Part shown: piece after piece, positions 1 to 10,989 of the stretch
Layout of the letters: the number at the start of each line of letters is the position of its first letter
Position numbering within the stretch: the stretch's first letter is position 1
DNA from: Onchidella celtica
Taxonomy: Eukaryota > Mollusca > Gastropoda > Systellommatophora > Onchidiidae
DNA length: 64,000 nt
Direction of reading: 5' to 3'
NCBI GenBank assembly: GCA_963931925.1
Contig: OZ007570.1
Coordinates: 1,616,001-1,680,000, forward strand
The notes under the pieces: model-generated
Database searches by the model: none
Told to the model about the DNA's origin: nothing
What the model saw: only the letters and a program-made list of their open reading frames with translations
Program-made: the position numbers and the translations under genes

Positions 1-1620
1 GCCGCCCTCGAGAATTTCCATAATAATTCTGTAGAATAATATTACAATAAAACGCTATGTTTTTGTTCACAATTTACCCATCGATATACCAGAAAAGTAT
101 TTCAACAACAAAAAAAAACGAAGAAAAGAAATAATTAGACTACGACCTTCGTTTCATAGATGTTGCGCTGTTGCTCTTTCTTTTTTTTTTACTCAAATGA
201 TTGTGGTGCATTGCATGGCGGTCTACATTTCAGTTTTGATGACCCAATTGAAGCATGCCGTTAGACATAATCATGGTCAGCTTCTGAAGTTCTTATGTTT
301 TATGGGTTTTTTTTTTCCCACTTGGACCCTGTTGAGTATGTGGATAAAACAGATAATACCTTGTTGTCGCGATGTGGGTTACATGGGGATATTTCGACTG
401 ACACTCTTTCGAGGTCCGCTCCCACAATCGACGAACACACAAAAATAAATACTTGCACTCTAGAAACTAAATAAATCAATTGCTTTCAATTTTAGCAGAA
501 CTGTAGAGCAGTTTAATTACAGGAATTAATGTAACAAATATAATTATAAATATATATATCAATTCAAAGGCAACTGAATCTAACTAATGGAACTACAGCT
601 TTTATAAAGACTAACGAATTCAATCTAACTACTTGCAGGTCATATGAGTTATATGGCAAATAGAATCCGCGCACGTGGCGACGGATATAACAGTTTAAAT
701 TCTATTAATTCAATGAGACATGTTATGATGTGGACATTTCCTCTAGACACGCCATGGAGAATGCTTGTACAACCATGCGTTGTCTGGCGGTAGCTCTGAA
801 ACTGTCTTCAAAAGTAAGTAGAACGGTTCACTTTCATCATTACAAATTAGTATAGACTCTCACCATGCGGCCCTCACTGGGAGTGAGAGCGCTGGATGTA
901 AACGCTGTGGGTTTATATCAAACCAAGTAGCTTAGGCTCTGGAGCTTTAAATCAGGCCCCTCACAATGGACTGCTCAACTGCGTCTCCATGTCCCTCATC
1001 TGGCTGAGGACTATCGCCGTCCACCTCGTAAATGGATTTTCTACATGTGGCCCAGAACTAAGTTCTGTATGGCCTTAAATACTGGACTGCATCTGCAGCT
1101 TACCGTCTAATTCCTGGATTGTGATTGGTGCAACCACTTCTAGCTCAGCTGCCGAACTGAGTTATTTTAAGTAACAGCCCTACGCAACGACCTTGGGTCG
1201 ACATCAAAGGTCGAATTACTTCAATACAATATAATATAAATTTTATAGCAATAAATTCTTAACATGTTCAAAACCCCGAGCTTTTACTCTGGATCACGGT
1301 TTTTCTGTACGTCAACAGACGTCTCAATAACATTTAATTCCTACTCACCCCTTCCCTCTTTACTACCCCTAGTTCAAAACACGAGATACAACAAGTGCTC
1401 AGTCATGCACACCTACGCTGTCCCTCTATCCTTCCCCACCTTCTGTCTATCTATCAGGGAAAAAACTGTTCAAAACACATTGTTCACGAGACCAGCTCAA
1501 GGCCAAGTTATGCTGGCTCGTACAATAATTACGTTTCTAAAAATTACTTACTGCTCTCGCAAAAATTTACTCTTATGACTTAAATCTGGTCTTGACACTT
1601 GTGATCTCCTTCATACACAC
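1..1620. other. non-coding stretch, no gene seen
   Basis: AT-rich sequence with only short chance open frames, including one of 83 codons near 197-448 that has no recognisable domain. The block at about 860-1200 is more GC-balanced and resembles an old interspersed repeat in texture, but I found no second copy in the window and no terminal repeats. Confidence 0.5.
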
Positions 1621-1623
1621 ACA

Positions 1624-1896
1624 CACGCACAAGGTGGTCTAGAGGCAAGGTGCTCGCCTCTCGTGCCAAGGGTCCCGGGTTCAAAACCCGGCCGGTGCAG
1701 GCATGTTTGGGATTTTTCTCATATTTCCGTGTCCCTGGTCCTATTGGGGGGGGGGGGGTAGGATCGAGTACCTAGTCTTCTCGGATAGGGACGAAAAAAC
1801 TCGGAGGGCCCGTGTGCACGTTGCTCACGTTAAAGATACCTTGGCGGTTGGAAATCGTAAAGAGCAGGCCGCTCCCCGGGCAAAATTAAATAAAAT
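1624..1896 (+). mobile_element. tRNA-derived SINE, copy 1
   Basis: The head resembles a tRNA: an A-box-like stretch around TGGTCTAGAGGCAAGGTG and a B-box-like GGTTCAAAACCC, followed by GGTGCAGGCATG. The body includes CACCTAGTCTTCTC-like and TCACGTTAAAGATA motifs and ends in GGCAAAATTAAATAAAA. The same order of blocks occurs at 27707-27977 and, inverted, at 58680-58954. This is the usual build of a Pol III-transcribed SINE mobilised by a LINE. A G run (1746-1758) interrupts the body. A pyrimidine-rich stretch and an apparently unrelated tail (about 1955-2066, ending in ACAAATAC repeats) follow and may be a second, nested repeat. Confidence 0.85.
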
Positions 1897-2159
1897 TCAC
1901 CCATTCCCTCCCCCTCCCTCCCTCATCTCTTCCCACCCCCCCCCCCCAAAAGAAACCGCACTGCGGCGACGACGCGCCTGCTCCAGTTGTAACTGGGCTG
2001 CAATGGCACATAGGCAAATTTCCCAAATGGGATTAAAGAGTTATACAAATACAAATACAAAATACAAAAGTACACACATACGCTCTCTCCTTCTCTCCCT
2101 CACACAGACAGTGTCCACCTCTCTCCCCTCACATTCACAATTTCTCTCTCTCTGCCTCT

Positions 2160-2480
2160 TTCACACACACACACACACACTAAACCACTCTCTCCTCTCA
2201 CACACACACCTCCTCCCTCTCTCTCTTCTCTCTCTCCCTCTCTTTCTCTCTGTTTCTCACCAATGAAAATAACAAGCGTCGGTGTATTATAATAATAACA
2301 CAAGATCAGCTGTGCAGTGTAGTAGTAAGCTCAGTGAGTACACAGTGACAGCTGTACAGGCCAGCATACAGTGTGGGAAATTCAGCCATGTGGAAAAAAT
2401 AATATGACCTGTCAGCAGAAAACTGAACTCACATAAATATTCATGTAGTAACAAAAACAAGACACACACACAAACATACA

Positions 2481-2514
<34 letters not shown>

Positions 2515-2555
2515 GTGCACACCCACACACACACATATATACACACACACAAAGA
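2160..2555. repeat. CA/CT microsatellites
   Basis: CT-rich and CA-rich simple sequence at 2160-2255 and a long CA tract at about 2461-2555. Open frames here (poly Val/Cys or Thr/His) are by-products of the repeat. Confidence 0.9.
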
Positions 2556-2644
2556 GTAAACCAGCTGTTACCTTTCTTACAGATTTCTGGGTATTTAGAC
2601 CAAACCATTCACACTTGCCACAAAATATCCACTTCTATTATAAC

Positions 2645-2858
2645 CCGAGACCCAGAATACCGAGACGAACTATTCCTTCTTTCACTATAGTTTATGTCCA
2701 CAGCCACAGCGCTTGTTTGAATACGGTGAGTACAACTCTTTTTCGTTCAATTATGAAGGGATGTGGTACTAATTGTTGCATTGTTGACATGGGTGATACG
2801 CGCGCAAGTCGACGGACGGAATATGTCGAATTGATTCCTCTCGGTATCCTGTGTCTCG
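2645..2858 (+). mobile_element. short inverted-repeat element (MITE), copy A
   Basis: An element of about 214 bp. Its left end, CCGAGACCCAGAATACC, is an imperfect inverted copy of its right end, whose complement reads CGAGACACAGGATACC. It is flanked on both sides by the 8-bp sequence ATTATAAC, a probable target-site duplication. The interior holds GCGCGCAAGTCGACGGACGG. A reverse-complement relative lies at 8509-8732. There is no coding capacity, so it must depend on a transposase elsewhere. An 8-bp duplication fits hAT or P-like elements, but the terminal bases do not settle which. Confidence 0.75.
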
Positions 2859-3179
2859 ATTATAACTAAGCTCTGGAATATCCCCACTCCCTCCCTCTCT
2901 CCTACCCCCTCCCCACTCCCGACCCTTTATTGGGTAAGTTGATTATCGCAAATGCATGCATGAATACCCACATACTCAGACACGCCTCATCATCAATCAT
3001 TCACTCACTCGCTCACACACCTACACATCTATATGCACACGAGCGGCCCACGAGAACGTAATTGCTAACATGCAGACAAAAAGGAAATAACAACAAGGCT
3101 GAATCTGTAGAGAATTACAAAGAAATACAGAAATCAACAAGCGCGTGCTTGAGTCCGTGTGGACTGGTTTCAATTGTTG

Positions 3180-4060
3180 TATTTCACCACTACTAACATG
3201 GCTGTATTTCAAATGTTATATTTCACCACAACTGGCAGGGCTATGTTTTAAATGTTATATCTCACCACAACTGACAAGGCTATGTTTCAAATGTTATATT
3301 TCACCACTACTGACATGGCTATGTTTCAAATGTTATATTTCACCACCACCGACAAGGCTATGTTTCAAATGTTATATTTCACCACCACTGACAAGGCTAT
3401 GCTTCAAATGTTATATTCCACCACAACTGGCAGGGTTATGCTTCAAATGTTATATTTCACCACTACTGACATGGCTATGTTTCAAATGTTATATTTCAGC
3501 CCTACTGACATGGCTATGTTTCAAATGTTATATTTCACCACTACTGACATGGCTATGTTTCAAATGTTAGATTTCACCACTACTGACAAGGCTATGCTTC
3601 AAATGTTATATTTCACCACAACTGGCAGGGTTATGCTTCAAATGTTATATTTCACCACTACTGCCATGGTTATGTTTCAAATGTTATATTTCACCACAAC
3701 TGGCAGGGCTATGTTTCAAATGTTATATTTCACCACCACTGACAAGGCTATGTTTCAAATGTTATATTTCACCACCACTGACAAGGTTATGTTTCAAATG
3801 TTATATTTCACCACTACCGACATGGCTATGCTTCAAATGTTATATTTCAACACTACTGAGAAGGCTATGTTTCAAATGTTATATTTCACCACAACTGACA
3901 GGGCTATGTTCAAATGTTATATTTCAACACTACTGACATGGCTATGTTTCAAATGTAAAATTTCACCACAACTGACAGGGCCATGTTCAAATGTTATGTT
4001 TCACCACTACTGACATGGCTATGTTTCAGATGGCATATTTCACCATTACTGACAATCTGG
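3180..4060 (+). repeat. 39-bp tandem satellite, about 22 copies
   Basis: Diverged head-to-tail copies of a 39-bp unit containing GGCTATGTTTCAAATG and TTATATTTCACCACTACTGA. Because 39 is divisible by 3, the array stays open in two plus-strand frames, giving MFQMLYFTTTDMA-type or LTWLCFKCYISPL-type 13-residue repeats and an apparent frame of 253 codons. Variation is scattered (ACATGG/ACAAGG/GCAGGG before the shared core) with no bias toward silent changes, so I read it as non-coding satellite. Confidence 0.9.
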
Positions 4061-4935
4061 CAGTTTCTTCAACTACAAACCTACATCGTTAAGGAAAACG
4101 TCAAAAAGATTAATAGGTAAATAAATGAATAAATATTTATAAATATCAATAAACCAATCAAACGGGTAACCTAACACATCAATAGAACGATCGTATTTCC
4201 AAGGCATAGGAAATGATATAATCAATAGCAGATACACGTCAAATTTGAAGGGAAATGGACGGCCCGTTTAAACAAAAATCAGTTCTTGTCTCTCCACTAA
4301 TATTCTGTCAGCGAGAGTTGCGAGCGAGGTTTCAGCACGACGGAGACGTTCTGATGTGTTTCACTAGGAGAAAACTACCAGGAGAACCAGCAATCGGGGA
4401 CAGCTGGCCTGATGTCAACACAGTGACCTAGCTATCTCCTGATCTACCCCCTACAGCCAGAAACATGGGCCTAGTCTGAAGGGAAATTATTCCAAACCAA
4501 TCTATCCACAGCTGCCAGAGCAGAAACAAGGTAAACATTTCTCAGAGGATTATTTAATGTCGTTGGTGGTGGGTGGGTCCCCCAAGCTGGGCTCCCTCCG
4601 CCGCCTCGCCCCCTCCCCCTCAACACACCAGCCCCAAAAATAATGTGAAATATGACGCCAATAACACAACGAAAGTGACAAATGACGAAACCTGCTGAAC
4701 CTCACCCAATCTCCCTCCCCCTCCCCCCTCCCCCCCGCAATACTCACATAATTTTATCATTTTCATTCATTTTACGATTATCTTTCCCTCTCTCTCTTTT
4801 GCCTTTCTCCTACCCCCCCCCCCTTCTCTCTCACGTCTATCTCCCTCTGTCTGTCTGTCTATCTGAATCTCTCTCTCTCTCTGTGTCGTTGCTTCAGTCT
4901 AAAAATAACCACACAATCTCTCCTCCCCCCTCCCC
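4061..4935. other. non-coding stretch with polypyrimidine tracts
   Basis: No gene seen. From about 4590 to 4900 the plus strand becomes strongly C/T-rich, leading into the array at 4940. Confidence 0.5.
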
Positions 4936-4939
4936 CCAA

Positions 4940-5160
4940 ATAAATACACACACACTCCCCACACAAACACAAACACACACTCCCCACACAAACACAAACA
5001 CACACTCCCCACACAAACACAAACACACACTCCCCACACAAACACAAACACACACTCCCCACACAAACAAACACAAACACACACTCCCCACACAAACACA
5101 AACACACACTCCCCACACAAACACAAACACACACTCCCCACACAAACACAAACACACACA
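4940..5160 (+). repeat. 25-bp tandem repeat
   Basis: About nine near-identical copies of a 25-bp unit, CACTCCCCACACAAACACAA plus ACACA. One copy has a 4-bp expansion (near 5065). The period is not a multiple of three, so the same peptide motifs appear in turn in all frames of both strands. These are not genes. Confidence 0.9.
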
Positions 5161-5169
5161 CGCAATGAG

Positions 5170-6640
5170 GGCCATGTCAAAATGGCCTCATATCGCATCA
5201 TGCAGCACCATTTTTCACCTAACGCAGCACTTTTGTCTCTGGATGTGTCTTAAAAACCAGACAAGATGGACAGACACTGAGGTTCCTGGATTAGCACATA
5301 AAACCCGTCTTTGCCACAGATAATTATGACCTCAACGCTTGTCTCGGACGCTGGATTATCCCTTGCGTCGGCCCTGAACCAATCTGTACTCGATATACCC
5401 GAGCTGGTTCTTGTTTTTATGTAGTAATCACAATGAAATTCCACTGACAATGCTATAATGTGAGATCGATTACTTTCTACCTAATTAACCCAATGGGCCA
5501 ATGCAAGCGGAAAATAAAAACACAGAAAACCTGCATACCCCAAACAAAACAACGTTTTTCTCTCGCCTCAAGCTGATTTTGCTGACTTGCAGACTTCCCT
5601 GCCATCAATTCCCTTTTGCTGCCACTGCAGTATAGCTAGGTTTATTTCATTCTCTTTCTCGCCTCCCAATGGAAACGCTACAAACTGCACACACTACGAA
5701 GTTTTCATTGTTAATTCAGAAGCTTTGCGGTGTCAATTTGAGTCTGATGCCCGGACAAATTCACCTCTCCGCTTCACACAATCTCAGACTTCCAGCTGTC
5801 GCCAGCACGGGCTACAAAGAACAGTTTATGAAACAATTATCTCCCGGTTACCCATTGATGGGGCCCAAATCGATTTTTTAACGTTAAATAGAAAACGCTG
5901 AATTTTTATGAAAATAATAAAGGGACAATAACTTTCATCCAGCCTTTTTTCTTTATCTGAATGTTTTTATACATTCTTTTTTTTCTGATAATCTCTGATC
6001 ATGTGATGGCGGCTTGTTTAGGTTTGTTGTTTTTTTTTTGTTGACGGGCGCATGCGTGTGTGTATGTGTGTGTGTGTGCGTGCGCGCATAAGCGCACGTG
6101 TGTTTTCATTTGCCTGTCATCTTGTTTGTACTTGGCGCTCCCATATCTTGTATGAATGTTGTTGTCGCTGTTGTTGCTGTTGTTGTTTTCGGAACAAAAA
6201 CAATCGTTTCGGCGTCTAGTTGGATCTGTCGGTAGGCTAAAACAGTTCTCTCAGGGGGCTAAAATGTTCCTCTACAGAACTATAACGGCCCTTTCGTGGA
6301 CTAAATTAAGGGCCCTTTAAAGACTCATCGGTGTCGACAGTTTACCTAGCAAATGGACCGGCGGCAGTCAGCAGAGGAATCAGGGACTACTATACTGTAA
6401 TAGCTCCCCATGGATGAGAGCCTTCACGCAAGAAAGACTTCACTCGGCGGGAAACTGAGAAAATGATCAAAATTTACAACAGACAGACACACAGAAAACT
6501 GCACAGGCCCACAGAATTCTGGAAGGAAGATCTCAACCCCCCCCCCCCCCCCCCAGTCTGGCTGGCTGCACAAGATACTTGTGTCACAGAAAACACAGAA
6601 AAGCTGTGGGGTCGCGGTATGCTTGAAGCAAAGACAAAAG
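5170..6640. other. non-coding stretch, no gene seen
   Basis: Unique-looking sequence with short chance frames, a TG tract at about 6056-6105 and a run of 18 C at 6537-6554. No domain or splice-supported exon was found. Confidence 0.5.
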
Positions 6641-6643
6641 GCT

Positions 6644-6960
6644 GTTGTTACTTGTACGTACGCACACCAAGCGTTTTGCGCTAGGGGCGCATGCATTATA
6701 CGTATCTATCCCTAACCCCGTCCTTATCCTCAACCCTAATCTTATCGAATCCCTAACCCTGCCCCCTTACCCTTTCAACAAAAAAAAAAAGGGGGAAAAA
6801 AAAAGAAAATCTGAAAGAATAATTAGTTACGGCTGTTGTTAGGAGTATTTCGGGAGCAGCTCACTAGCTCTGGAGTCACAAAAGGCTTTAAAATACGTTC
6901 CCCTAGAGCAAAAAAAAAAAAAAAAACCTTTTGGGGACGTACGTAATTATAAATAACAAC
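6644..6960 (+). mobile_element. TACGTACG-type MITE, copy A
   Basis: An element of about 317 bp. Its left end (GTTGTTACTTGTACGTACG, then CCAAGCGTTTTGCGCTAGGGG) is imperfectly inverted at the right end (CCCCTAGAGCAAAA, then GGGGACGTACGTAATTAT and ATAACAAC). A reverse-complement copy at 31495-31797 matches throughout, including the interior CCTAACCCCGTCCTTATC and the block CTGGAGTCACAAAAGGCT. Several A-rich expansions are private to this copy. No transposase is encoded. I see no convincing target duplication, so the superfamily is open. Confidence 0.75.
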
Positions 6961-7379
6961 ATTGAAGACAAAACTAGCCATGTCAAAAAGAAAAAGTATA
7001 GCAAATTTGCGTTTTATAGTGTAGTTTGTGTATTATTTCTTACGCCAGGCTTTGCTACATTTGCTACAACTTTTTTCTTTTTGACATACTTTGTCTTGGC
7101 TGCACAAGAATAATACTACATTGTATTGCCACATCTCTATGTCTGCGGATGTATATTGTATGTCTGAGGGCAAGTGACGTTTTCCCTATAGACAATGGCG
7201 CTCTTGAAATATTCATTCACTTTGACTGGCCAGTGGGACTGCCCAATCAAACACCCACAGAAAGATCAATACCAAAGGCGTAGACTTTGTCTGAAGGTCA
7301 GAGTCGTTACTGTTTACTGTATCTATGTGTGTCAAGAGAAGGAAGGAGCAATTATGGATTTTCTTTATGTTCTTTGAAG

Positions 7380-7415
7380 TCTGTGTGTGTGTATGTGTGT
7401 GTGTGTGTGTGTGTG

Positions 7416-7446
<31 letters not shown>

Positions 7447-7450
7447 GTGC
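7380..7450 (+). repeat. TG/TC microsatellite
   Basis: An uninterrupted TG tract passes into TCTC repeats. It is followed by a C-rich stretch to about 7515. Confidence 0.9.
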
Positions 7451-7764
7451 CTCACTCTCCTCTTCTTTCCCCACCCCTACCTTCCCCACTCCCCCCCCCC
7501 ACACACACACACCTTCCCTCCCACAAACTCATGACCGACTACCTCTGCAGTTTCCAGGATCTACAGCGTCTCCCACCCACACCTAAACCCGTGCCCGACC
7601 GTAGCTCGTGTTTGCCCAACGTGCTGTGGCAAACTGTAGCGTTCACCACAACTGGCACTTGAATGATTACGTTCAACGAATGACATTGAACATCTCTGAT
7701 CTGCCCGCCATAAGCTCGCATGAAATTTGAAAACAGCAATAACACAAGAAAGAAAAAAAATGTA

Positions 7765-7783
7765 CTATAAATAAATAAATAAG

Positions 7784-7814
<31 letters not shown>

Positions 7815-7816
7815 GT
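7765..7816 (+). repeat. AAAT tetranucleotide microsatellite
   Basis: Near-perfect AAAT units with two AAGT interruptions. Confidence 0.9.
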
Positions 7817-8448
7817 AGATAGCTAAATAGGCCAACTAAATCTGGATGGAACTGAGTACACCTGAGAAGCAACGATACCACAGACCAAGGAAAAGTAAGG
7901 GTGCTCGTGTCCACGAATACAAAAACAGTTATCATGGCGACTTAATTTCACTGAAAAGACGACAGTTCCCAGGCAGTCCAATACAAGTCTTGTGCAGAAT
8001 ATTCATTTCGAACTTACTGAAGTTTTAATTTCTCTCCCCCCCCCCCCCCCCCTTTCACACAAAAAAAAATTAAGGAAAAGGGAAAAAAACTAACTAAAAA
8101 GACGTCGTCCTATTTCTCCAACTCATCCATACTATCTCTCTTTCTTTCTCTCTCTCTCTCTTCAAATTATCAACAGCGTGAGCATTTTTCTACCCCTGTA
8201 CGCTTATACTTAGTTTTCAATTAACTCCCTCACTTTTAAGAGTCCTTAAAACCCAAACGCCAAGTGGGCTCAAAACCCCACTCCTCACACCTCCCCCTCC
8301 CACAAGAAAAAACGCCTCTGCCCATCAGCATTTCCCACATACACACTCACCGAGAACCCAGCTGTCGCAGTGGACATAGCGCACGCGCTCACGTTGAACC
8401 TCATTAACGCACGGTTAATTGTTATCATCATTACTTTTTCTGTTAGGC

Positions 8449-8510
8449 GAGTACTCGGAGAGCTTATGTGACATCCGAGGCGAGTACTCGGAGAGCTTAT
8501 GTGACATCCC
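8449..8510 (+). repeat. tandem duplication of about 33 bp
   Basis: GCGAGTACTCGGAGAGCTTA plus TGTGACATCC occurs twice head-to-tail, almost without change. The second copy abuts the left end of the MITE at 8509. Confidence 0.9.
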
Positions 8511-8732
8511 AGTCACAGGGCACCGAGACAATCAACTCGCCAAATTCCGTCCGTCGACTTGCGCGCGTATCATATATGTCAACAATGCAACAATTCCCAC
8601 CACACCCCTTCATAATTGAACGAAAAAGACTAGTACCAGAGCTCTACGAGTAGTACTCACCGTATATACGCGCGCAAGTTGTGGACATATAGTGAAAGAA
8701 GGAATGGTCCGTCTCGGTATTCTGTGTCTCGG
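8509..8732 (-). mobile_element. short inverted-repeat element (MITE), copy B
   Basis: Reverse-complement relative of the element at 2645-2858. Shared blocks include CCGTCCGTCGACTTGCGCGC, TTCATAATTGAACGAAAAAG, the GTACTCACCGTAT block and GTGAAAGAAGGAATGGTCC. Its ends read CCCAGTCACAGG and CTGTGTCTCGG. The flanks GTGACATC and ATGACATG agree at six of eight positions, consistent with a decayed 8-bp target duplication. Confidence 0.7.
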
Positions 8733-9023
8733 ATGACATGAAACTTGCGGGCTGGTGGATTGGTCTTGGCCCAATGTGACCCAAATACAGATGCTTAGTG
8801 TGACTGTTCATTCGACTCTCTCCCATACAGCCTCAGACCTGGCCAGTAATAATCAGTGACCTGTAGAGCTCTCTGGTCAAATACTCTTCCTGCAGATCTT
8901 CTAATCCTTGGTTTTCTATCTACCTATCTGCTCACCTGTCCACCTACCTATCAGTCCACTTACCCATCCATCCGCCCGTCCGTCCATCCATCAATCCATC
9001 CATCCCTCCCTCCCTCGCTCCAT

Positions 9024-9104
9024 CCTACCTACCTACCTACCTACCTACCTACCTACCTACCTACCTACCTACCTACCTACCTACCTACCTACCTACCTAC
9101 CTAC

Positions 9105-9158
<54 letters not shown>

Positions 9159-9159
9159 G
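9024..9159 (+). repeat. compound CTAC/CTAT microsatellite
   Basis: About 20 CTAC units switch abruptly to about 14 CTAT units. An older CATC/CATT-like degenerate stretch precedes them (from about 8920). Confidence 0.95.
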
Positions 9160-9569
9160 TGACCAACCGAAGACCAACATCACCCCCCCCCCCCCCGAGA
9201 TTAAAACACCAAACAGGTAATTATCTAGCCCCTAGGTGAGAAGGACCATGTCACCACAGATCAAGATGATCTGACAACCCGCCACCATCGGGTGATTAAC
9301 ATAAGGTCAGCGACACCTTGACCTCCACAGAAATTGGATGGACCGCACCCCGTCCCTGGTACCAAAATCAGATATCTGACAAAATCAATGGTTCCTGGTA
9401 CAAAAATCGCTAAAACAGCCACCTGTGTCTCGGTAGAGCACACTCCATGGTTTAGACTATCTACAACATCAGTTAGTACACTTCCAAACCTTTCACAAAG
9501 TCAGTGTGCTTCATTACTAGTTTATTCCGTGAGGGTGAAGTTTTGCTGTTGTTGTTTTTTGCATACAAA

Positions 9570-9642
9570 GAGATGATAGATAGACAGACAAGCAGACAGA
9601 CAGATAGATAGATAGATAGACAGACAAGCAGACAGACAGATC
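9570..9642 (+). repeat. GATA/GACA microsatellite
   Basis: Mixed GATA and GACA tetranucleotides with AAGCAGAC interruptions. Confidence 0.9.
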
Positions 9643-9894
9643 TGGCATTTTTGCGTTATCTTCGAATTCCAAACATCAAGTCTTGAAATATCGAAGTTAA
9701 TAACGCACACAGTGAATACTGTTTCCAACTACTTCGGGAAACCGTGAAGTGACATTTATTTTCGTCACATAATCAAACCCAATCATTTTTGCATCTAACT
9801 ATTGTGTTCGTTCATTGAAGCTTCAGGTCACCTTTTAAAAATGTTGTTATGAAGGTAAAATACAATGAACAAGTCTGGCTCCATTTCATAAGCG

Positions 9895-10610
9895 CTCTGC
9901 CTGGGAGACTGTGCCCTGTGCCTGGGAGACTGTGCCCTGTGTCTGGGAGACTGTGCCCTGTGTCTGGGAGACTGTGCCCTGTGTCTGGGAGACTGTGCCC
10001 TGTGCTTGGGAGACTGTGCCCTGTGTCTGGGAGACTGTGCCCTGTGCCTGGGAGACTGTGCCCTGTGCCTGGGAGACTGTGCCCTGTGCCTGGGAGACTG
10101 TGCCCTGTGCCTGGGAGACTGTGCCCTGTGCCTGGGAGACTGTGCCCTGTGCCTGGGAGACTGTGCCCTGTGCCTGGGAGACTGTGCCCTGTGCTTGGGA
10201 GACTGTGCCCTGGGCCTGGGAGACTGTGCCCTGGGCCTGGGAGACTGTGCCCTGGGCCTGGGAGACTGTGCCCTGGGCCTGGGAGACTGTGCCCTGTGCT
10301 TGGGAGACTGTGTCCTGTGTCTGGGAGACTGTGCCCTGTGCCTGGGAGACTGTGTCCTGTGCCTGGGAGACTGTGTCCTGTGCCTGGGAGACTGTGCCCT
10401 GTGCCTGGGAGACTGTGCCTTGTGCTTGGGAGACTGTGCCCTGTGCTTGGGAGACTGTGCCCTGGGCCTGGGAGACTGTGCCCTGTGCCTGGGAGACTGT
10501 GCCCTGTGGCTGGGAGACTGTGCCCTGGGCCTGGGAGACTGTGCCCTGTGCCTGGGAGACTGTGCCCTGGGCCTGGGAGACTGTGCCCTGGGCCTGGGAG
10601 ACTGTATCTG
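9895..10610 (+). repeat. 21-bp minisatellite, about 34 copies, open in at least five frames
   Basis: Unit CTGGGAGACTGTGCCCTGTG plus C. Copies are exactly 21 bp with a few positions toggling (GTGC, GTGT, GGGC, GCTT). With the period divisible by three and no stop codon in the unit, long frames of 200 to 295 codons run on both strands (7-residue repeats such as QSPRHRA, GTVSQAQ, LCPVPGR, WETVPCA and GDCALCL). Variant units are clustered (GGGC type near 10210-10285 and again near the right end), pointing to local unit amplification. No codon-use, splice or homology evidence marks one frame as real. Confidence 0.9.
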
Positions 10611-10774
10611 ATATGCGCGCAGTTTGAAAATGACTCTGCTGGGTTGGGACGGACAGAGAGGGAGAGAGTGGGGCAAGAGAGGTGAGGAAAGGGAGAAAAC
10701 TGAGGGTGAGTAGAAATTCAGTTTCTGTCCTTGGCACGTGAAGTCGCGGGTTCTCTACTAGTTTCACCTTCACC

Positions 10775-10985
10775 TTTCACCTAGGCATTGTCCATCCACT
10801 GCAGGATGTAGCCCTCCACTCCGACAATGACTTCCATTCCTTTCTGTCTGATGTCTTCCTCATCCATGTTGTTCCCCCTCTCTGTTTAATATCATCCTGC
10901 CATCTTCTTCTTCCTGGTCGTCATCGTGTTCTAGTTCCTGTCCGTGGTTGCCATTCAGTGCAGCGTTTTGTCCATCTATTGCCAT
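10775..10985 (-). mobile_element. LINE 3'-end fragment (antisense)
   Basis: Read on the minus strand, this gives an EWQPRTGTRTR-like stretch, then RPGRRRWQDDI, then after frame breaks a segment ending near GYILQWMDNA. Arg-rich RPxGRPxxRWxDDI followed by a Trp-rich tail is typical of the C-terminus of non-LTR retrotransposon polyproteins. It carries an in-frame stop and frame disruptions and is a short dead fragment. It shares a CCATCCACTGCAGGATGTAG block with 29275-29520. Confidence 0.7.
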
Positions 10986-10989
10986 TCAT

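Noticed and set aside
1630..1710. tRNA gene
   Set aside because: B-box and A-box-like sequence belongs to a SINE head; it runs into a shared SINE body and lacks a clean cloverleaf.
3252..4013. 253-codon gene
   Set aside because: Explained by the 39-bp satellite; two frames are open at once.
4859..5201. Cys/Val-rich small secreted protein frames on the minus strand
   Set aside because: Produced by the 25-bp CACTCCCCACACAAAC repeat in all three frames.
9828..10773. Long repeat-protein frames on both strands
   Set aside because: They come from a stop-free 21-bp tandem unit. At least five overlapping frames are open equally and none shows homology or splice support.
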